A stretch of DNA of 25,114 bases from the NCBI GenBank assembly GCA_035303945.1, contig DATGQZ010000061.1:1-25114 (forward strand), read 5' to 3'. A program made the translations under genes and the position numbers. The DNA comes from DATGMS01 sp035303945 (GTDB lineage: Bacteria; Bacteroidota; Bacteroidia; Cytophagales; Cyclobacteriaceae). The notes under the pieces were generated by a model, which saw only the letters and a program-made list of their open reading frames with translations, ran no database searches and was not told where the DNA came from. The stretch's first letter is position 1. Each line of letters opens with the position of its first letter. Shown here piece by piece: positions 22,538-25,114 of the stretch.

Positions 22538-22570
22538 ATGCTTGGCTCTATCCCCAAGGGAGCCAAGCAT
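22538..22570. repeat. 11-bp inverted repeat in divergent gap
   Basis: ATGCTTGGCTC (22538-22548) and GAGCCAAGCAT (22560-22570) form a perfect 11-bp stem with an 11-base loop. No T-run follows on either strand, and it lies between the two divergent starts (22505 and 22664), so an operator or leader hairpin is likelier than a terminator. A candidate minus-strand -7 box TATCTTTG at 22647-22654 would place it in the leader of the pentapeptide gene. Confidence 0.6.
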
Positions 22571-22663
22571 TTCAATCGGCTATTAAATTTTACTTAACTG
22601 GTAGATAAGATTTACGCGGACGAATAACATCGGTAAATTAGAACTTCAAAGATAAAATAGCGA

Positions 22664-23254
22664 ATGAACCTGTCTGAAATATTCAACATCACCCAAGGTA
22701 TCAGGAAATACTATCCCGTTTCCGATGCTTCCCTCCTGGAACTGGCGCAACACCTGAGGAGGCGAAAGCTTTCCAAGCATCATCACCTGTACCGGGCAGG
22801 AATGGTGGATGAATGTATCTATTTTATCGAAGAAGGCTGCGCGCGCACCTACCTTTTGGTCGATGGAAAGGAAGTCACCAGCTGGTTTAGCCAAGAGGGA
22901 GAACTGATTTTTTCTTCCTACGCACTGTACCACCAGACCGAGGGCTTTGAAAATATACAGTTGCTTGAAGATGCGATCATTTATGCCATGCCCATTAAGG
23001 AATTGAATGCCCTTTATGCGCATAATATAGAAGTTGCGAATTGGTCAAGGATAATCCATCAGGAAGTGCTCTTGAAAACCCAAAGGCTTCGGCTGGACCA
23101 TTTGAGCCTCTCTGCCGAACAGCGTTATGAGCAGTTTATCGCCCACAATCCCGGCCTGTTGCAGCGGGTAAACTTGGGTTATATTGCCTCCTACCTGGGG
23201 ATGAGCCCCCAACATCTCAGCACCTTGCGCGCCAACCGGTCGATTTTAAGATAG
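22664..23254 (+). CDS. Crp/Fnr family transcriptional regulator
   Basis: A 196-residue regulator. Residues about 20-115 form a cyclic-nucleotide-binding-like beta roll (LYRAGMVDECIYFIEEGCAR, then VTSWFSQEGELIFSS), followed by a long dimerisation helix and a short winged-helix with LGYIASYLGMSPQHLSTLRA (about 169-188). The usual cAMP-contacting arginine/serine pair in the beta roll (RTSS-like) is not seen, so the effector is probably not cAMP. Cys clusters of Fnr are absent. The layout is that of the common Bacteroidota Crp/Fnr paralogues, which often sit near the genes they control; here the acetyltransferase is 55 bases downstream and the pentapeptide gene is divergent. Confidence 0.9.
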   Translation: MNLSEIFNITQGIRKYYPVSDASLLELAQHLRRRKLSKHHHLYRAGMVDECIYFIEEGCARTYLLVDGKEVTSWFSQEGELIFSSYALYHQTEGFENIQLLEDAIIYAMPIKELNALYAHNIEVANWSRIIHQEVLLKTQRLRLDHLSLSAEQRYEQFIAHNPGLLQRVNLGYIASYLGMSPQHLSTLRANRSILR

Positions 23255-23281
23255 CTGAATTCTTTTTAGAGCGCTCCATCT

Positions 23282-23289
23282 TACCTTCG
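23282..23289 (+). promoter_or_regulatory. Candidate -7 box for acetyltransferase gene
   Basis: TACCTTCG is one mismatch from TAnnTTTG and sits 20 bases before the ATG at 23310. A T-rich stretch (TTTTT, 23263-23267) lies 14 bases upstream of it but is not a clean TTTG. Weak. Confidence 0.25.
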
Positions 23290-23309
23290 CAAAAAATAAA
23301 GACTCCGCT

Positions 23310-23912
23310 ATGAAATCAGAGCTAGATAAATGCCTGTCCGGCGAAACGTTTAATTCTGCCTGTGCAGAAATGATGCAGATCATACACCAGGCCAGGCATT
23401 TGACACAGGCTTACAACCAGTCCGACAGCAGGGATACCGACAGCAGGCAGAACTTGCTCCGCCAACTCTTTGGGCGGGTAGGCAGCAATGTCAACGTGGA
23501 CACCCCTTTTTATTGTGACTATGGCATCCACACCTTGATCGGCGACAATGTCATCATCGGTATGAACTGCACCTTTGTCGATTGCAACACCATCACCATT
23601 GGCAACAATGTGCTGATCGCGTCTAATGTGCAGATCTACACCGCGAGCCATTCTCCTAAGGTGGAGGAGCGTATCATTAAGGATTGGCACCCAGGGATGG
23701 AGGAGCCTTATTTCCGCACTTATGCCTTGCCGGTGGTCATTGAAGACAATGTATGGATCGGTGGCGGTGTGATTATCTTGCCCGGCGTGACCATTGGGCG
23801 CAATGCCGTTATCGGTGCAGGCAGCGTGGTCATCAAAAGCATCCCGCCGAATACCGTGGCTGTGGGCAATCCCTGCCGTGTGCTGAGAAGCAATGATGGA
23901 GATCAAGCTTGA
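23310..23912 (+). CDS. Sugar O-acetyltransferase, MAT/GAT type
   Basis: A 200-residue left-handed beta-helix acetyltransferase of the maltose/galactoside (Maa/LacA/NodL) group, which transfers acetyl from acetyl-CoA to a sugar hydroxyl. The N-terminal helical part (about 1-65, LRQLFGRVG) is typical. Hexapeptide repeats run from VNVDTPFYCDYGIHTLIGDN to IGRNAVIGAGSVVIKSIPPN. The loop TASHSPKVEER holds the catalytic-type His, and the core motif VWIGGGVIILPGVTIGRNAV is present. The end NTVAVGNPCRVLR is the usual closing turn. The real sugar is unknown. Start ATG 23310. It is followed by a long non-coding stretch with tandem repeats. Confidence 0.92.
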   Translation: MKSELDKCLSGETFNSACAEMMQIIHQARHLTQAYNQSDSRDTDSRQNLLRQLFGRVGSNVNVDTPFYCDYGIHTLIGDNVIIGMNCTFVDCNTITIGNNVLIASNVQIYTASHSPKVEERIIKDWHPGMEEPYFRTYALPVVIEDNVWIGGGVIILPGVTIGRNAVIGAGSVVIKSIPPNTVAVGNPCRVLRSNDGDQA

Positions 23913-24737
23913 AAGGGTATTGGTCCCTGCTGGAAAAGCGGAGGACAAACAGCACCTTTGGCTGTAGGAAAGCAAATGGATTGATCCATCACTTTCTTCT
24001 TTCTAGCTTAGGTTCTCAATTAAGGAAATCCAGAACAGCCTTAGCGAGGCACTACCAGGCGGCTTTCGATTTTCCATGGCAAAAGGCAACTTCCGAACCT
24101 CAATATGGGACTTCCGAAGGCGAAGATCCCGGTGCAAAGAGGCAGCGCTGGGCTTCTGAAGGTGAAATTTCTGCCAAAAAGACAGATAATTTGAGCTGCG
24201 AACCCAAATTTGGGCTTCCGATCCCGAAATTTTGAGATCAGAACCTGACACGTGGGATTCCGAAGGACCCCTCCCCCCATCGGAAGTATCCCTTTATGAG
24301 CTTCAAAATTAAATTTTTGTGCAAAAATGTCTGGATTTTCCCCTCCGAAGCGGAATTTTCGGATTTTGAGTTGAAAAATTGGAACAATTATGTCAAAAAT
24401 CGGGCTTCCGAACCCCGACCTTGGACTTCCGATCTCGGCGCTTGTCAGTCTGAACTCCAACGTTGGGGTTCCGATGTGGGAGGGGGTACATCCGAAGTAA
24501 CTCATTGGGTATATGAAGTGGGAGGGGGTACTTCGGAAGCGGGAGGGGGTACATCGGAAGAGGGTCAGTGGGCATCCGAAGTGGGGGTGAGTCATTCAAA
24601 GAGCGGCGTTTGGACATAGCTAAGACCATGCACTTGGGCAAGCATTAATTATCTTGGGAAAATAGGGATTGCGGTACATTGCTGTTAAAAGCCAGCCACA
24701 ATTCCTTTGCAGCAATAATAGCATCTAGGGAAAACCA
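23913..24737. other. Long intergenic region, mostly repeats
   Basis: No gene is supported between the acetyltransferase and the GNAT remnant. 23913-24090 and 24602-24737 hold nothing I can recognise. The middle (24091-24601) is a 21-bp tandem array described separately. Open frames exist here on both strands (108 and 107 codons on plus, 184 on minus), but they are a by-product of a repeat whose length is a multiple of three and none resembles a known family. Confidence 0.6.
24091..24601. repeat. Degenerate 21-bp tandem repeat array
   Basis: About 25 units. The most conserved part of each is a core like TTCCGAA, usually preceded by TGGG or GGG. Cores begin at 24091, 24112, 24154, 24196, then 24216, 24237, 24258, 24279, then 24343, 24364, 24406, 24427, 24448, 24469, 24490, 24511, 24532, 24553, 24574 and 24595. 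The steps are 21 or multiples of 21, apart from one 20-base step (24196 to 24216) and one gained base between 24300 and 24343. About 20 of 25 positions are recognisable. On the plus strand the translation gives heptads ending in SE (as in GGGTSEV and QWASEVG). The last six or so units are the cleanest (GGGAGGGGGTACATCGGAAG-like). The units look diverged by point changes, so the array is old. Confidence 0.85.
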
Positions 24738-25114
24738 TTAAAGCTCCAACTTTAACATCACCATATCCCTTAACTGCACCCCATCCTCATAGATGGGTGC
24801 TTTATAATGATCGATAAAAAAGTTCTTTTTCAGCCCAAACTTCCTAAAGCCGTTCTTTTCGTAAAAGGCGATCTGCCTCCTCCTCCCGCATCAGCGGTGC
24901 CGACGATCATTGTCGCATGGTCTTTTTTTACTCTTTCCTTGATCCCATCCATCAAGAGGGTGCCATATCCCCTACCCTGGTAACGCTCTGCTATGGCCAA
25001 TTTTTTGATTTCCACCGTACGGGCATCGACGGGATATAGACAAACCACACCCATAGGCTCACCCTCGATTTCGGCCATATAGACCTCCGACTGATGGACA
25101 TATTGTTCTATTGC
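24738..25114 (-). pseudogene. GNAT acetyltransferase, frameshifted, 5' end outside window
   Basis: Part of a GCN5-related N-acetyltransferase. From the window edge the frame reads IEQYVHQSEVYMAEIEGEP, then VEIKKLAIAERYQGRGYGTL (the Q/RxxGxG/A acetyl-CoA motif) and MDGIKERVKKDHATMIVGTA. After that the frame enters a GGA-rich stretch (24876-24887) and soon stops. One base added there restores QIAFYEKNGF, then FFIDHYKAPIYEDG and MVMLKLEL up to a TAA at 24738-24740, all expected for the family. The gene is therefore broken by one missing base, or the read is wrong at this run. The beginning of the gene lies beyond 25114. The acetylated substrate is unknown. Confidence 0.85.

Noticed and set aside
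23322..23975. 217-codon open frame on the minus strand
   Set aside because: It is opposite the hexapeptide acetyltransferase. The repeated coding pattern of that gene keeps this frame open.
24041..24595. 184-codon minus-strand frame across the 21-bp repeats
   Set aside because: Its composition only reflects the repeat (F-x-x-P heptads). There is no start context, and no family resemblance that I know. Kept as a finding, not as a gene.
24091..24601. CRISPR array
   Set aside because: The units are contiguous 21-mers without unique spacers, are degenerate throughout, and no cas gene is near.

Overview
The window reads as a chromosomal stretch of a Bacteroidota bacterium, most likely a Cytophagales/Cyclobacteriaceae-type organism (inference). 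The support is moderate GC content, promoters that fit the Bacteroidota pattern TTTG-N(17-23)-TAnnTTTG rather than the E. coli pattern, few Shine-Dalgarno sequences, a DUF4369/TlpA-type lipoprotein, Bacteroidota-style SDS22-like LRR repeats, and the arrangement alaS <-> M23 peptidase-MerR-dprA. I see no rRNA or tRNA gene, insertion sequence, CRISPR array or phage gene.

Layout. 1-337 has no gene but carries a good leftward promoter near the edge. 338-2268 (minus): DUF445 membrane protein and riboflavin synthase. 2407-6589 (plus): pcm, an acyl-CoA thioesterase, a protein that looks like a distant DNA polymerase III psi (HolD) relative, a DUF3817 membrane protein, an undescribed protein with the catalytic signature of a small kinase (APH-like), a cysteine-less ArsC/Spx-fold protein and Dps. 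A 12-bp-stem bidirectional terminator closes this block. 6667-11010 (minus): a tight four-gene operon of exported proteins (lipoprotein, two small secreted proteins, 814-residue LRR protein) that appear to share one NTF2-like module. 11264-16563 (minus): TlpA-like lipoprotein, gatB, alaS. 16703-19151 (plus): M23 endopeptidase, MerR regulator, dprA. 19208-22505 (minus): DUF1905, ABM monooxygenase, AraC regulator, SDR, pentapeptide-repeat protein. 22664-23912 (plus): Crp/Fnr regulator and hexapeptide acetyltransferase. 24091-24601: about 25 degenerate copies of a 21-bp tandem repeat. 24738-25114 (minus): a GNAT gene, frameshifted and cut by the window end.

The most notable items are: (a) the exported four-gene operon, whose LRR protein is built from three WWxxLxxxW + LRR + cap cassettes and whose members share a domain; this is the best candidate for an undescribed system here; (b) the 21-bp repeat array; (c) two single-base frameshifts, in the pentapeptide and GNAT genes, where the next frame restores the expected family C-terminus; (d) the kinase-like and HolD-like proteins among otherwise ordinary housekeeping genes. 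Functions given for (a) and (d) are inferences from motifs read by eye; no searches were run.
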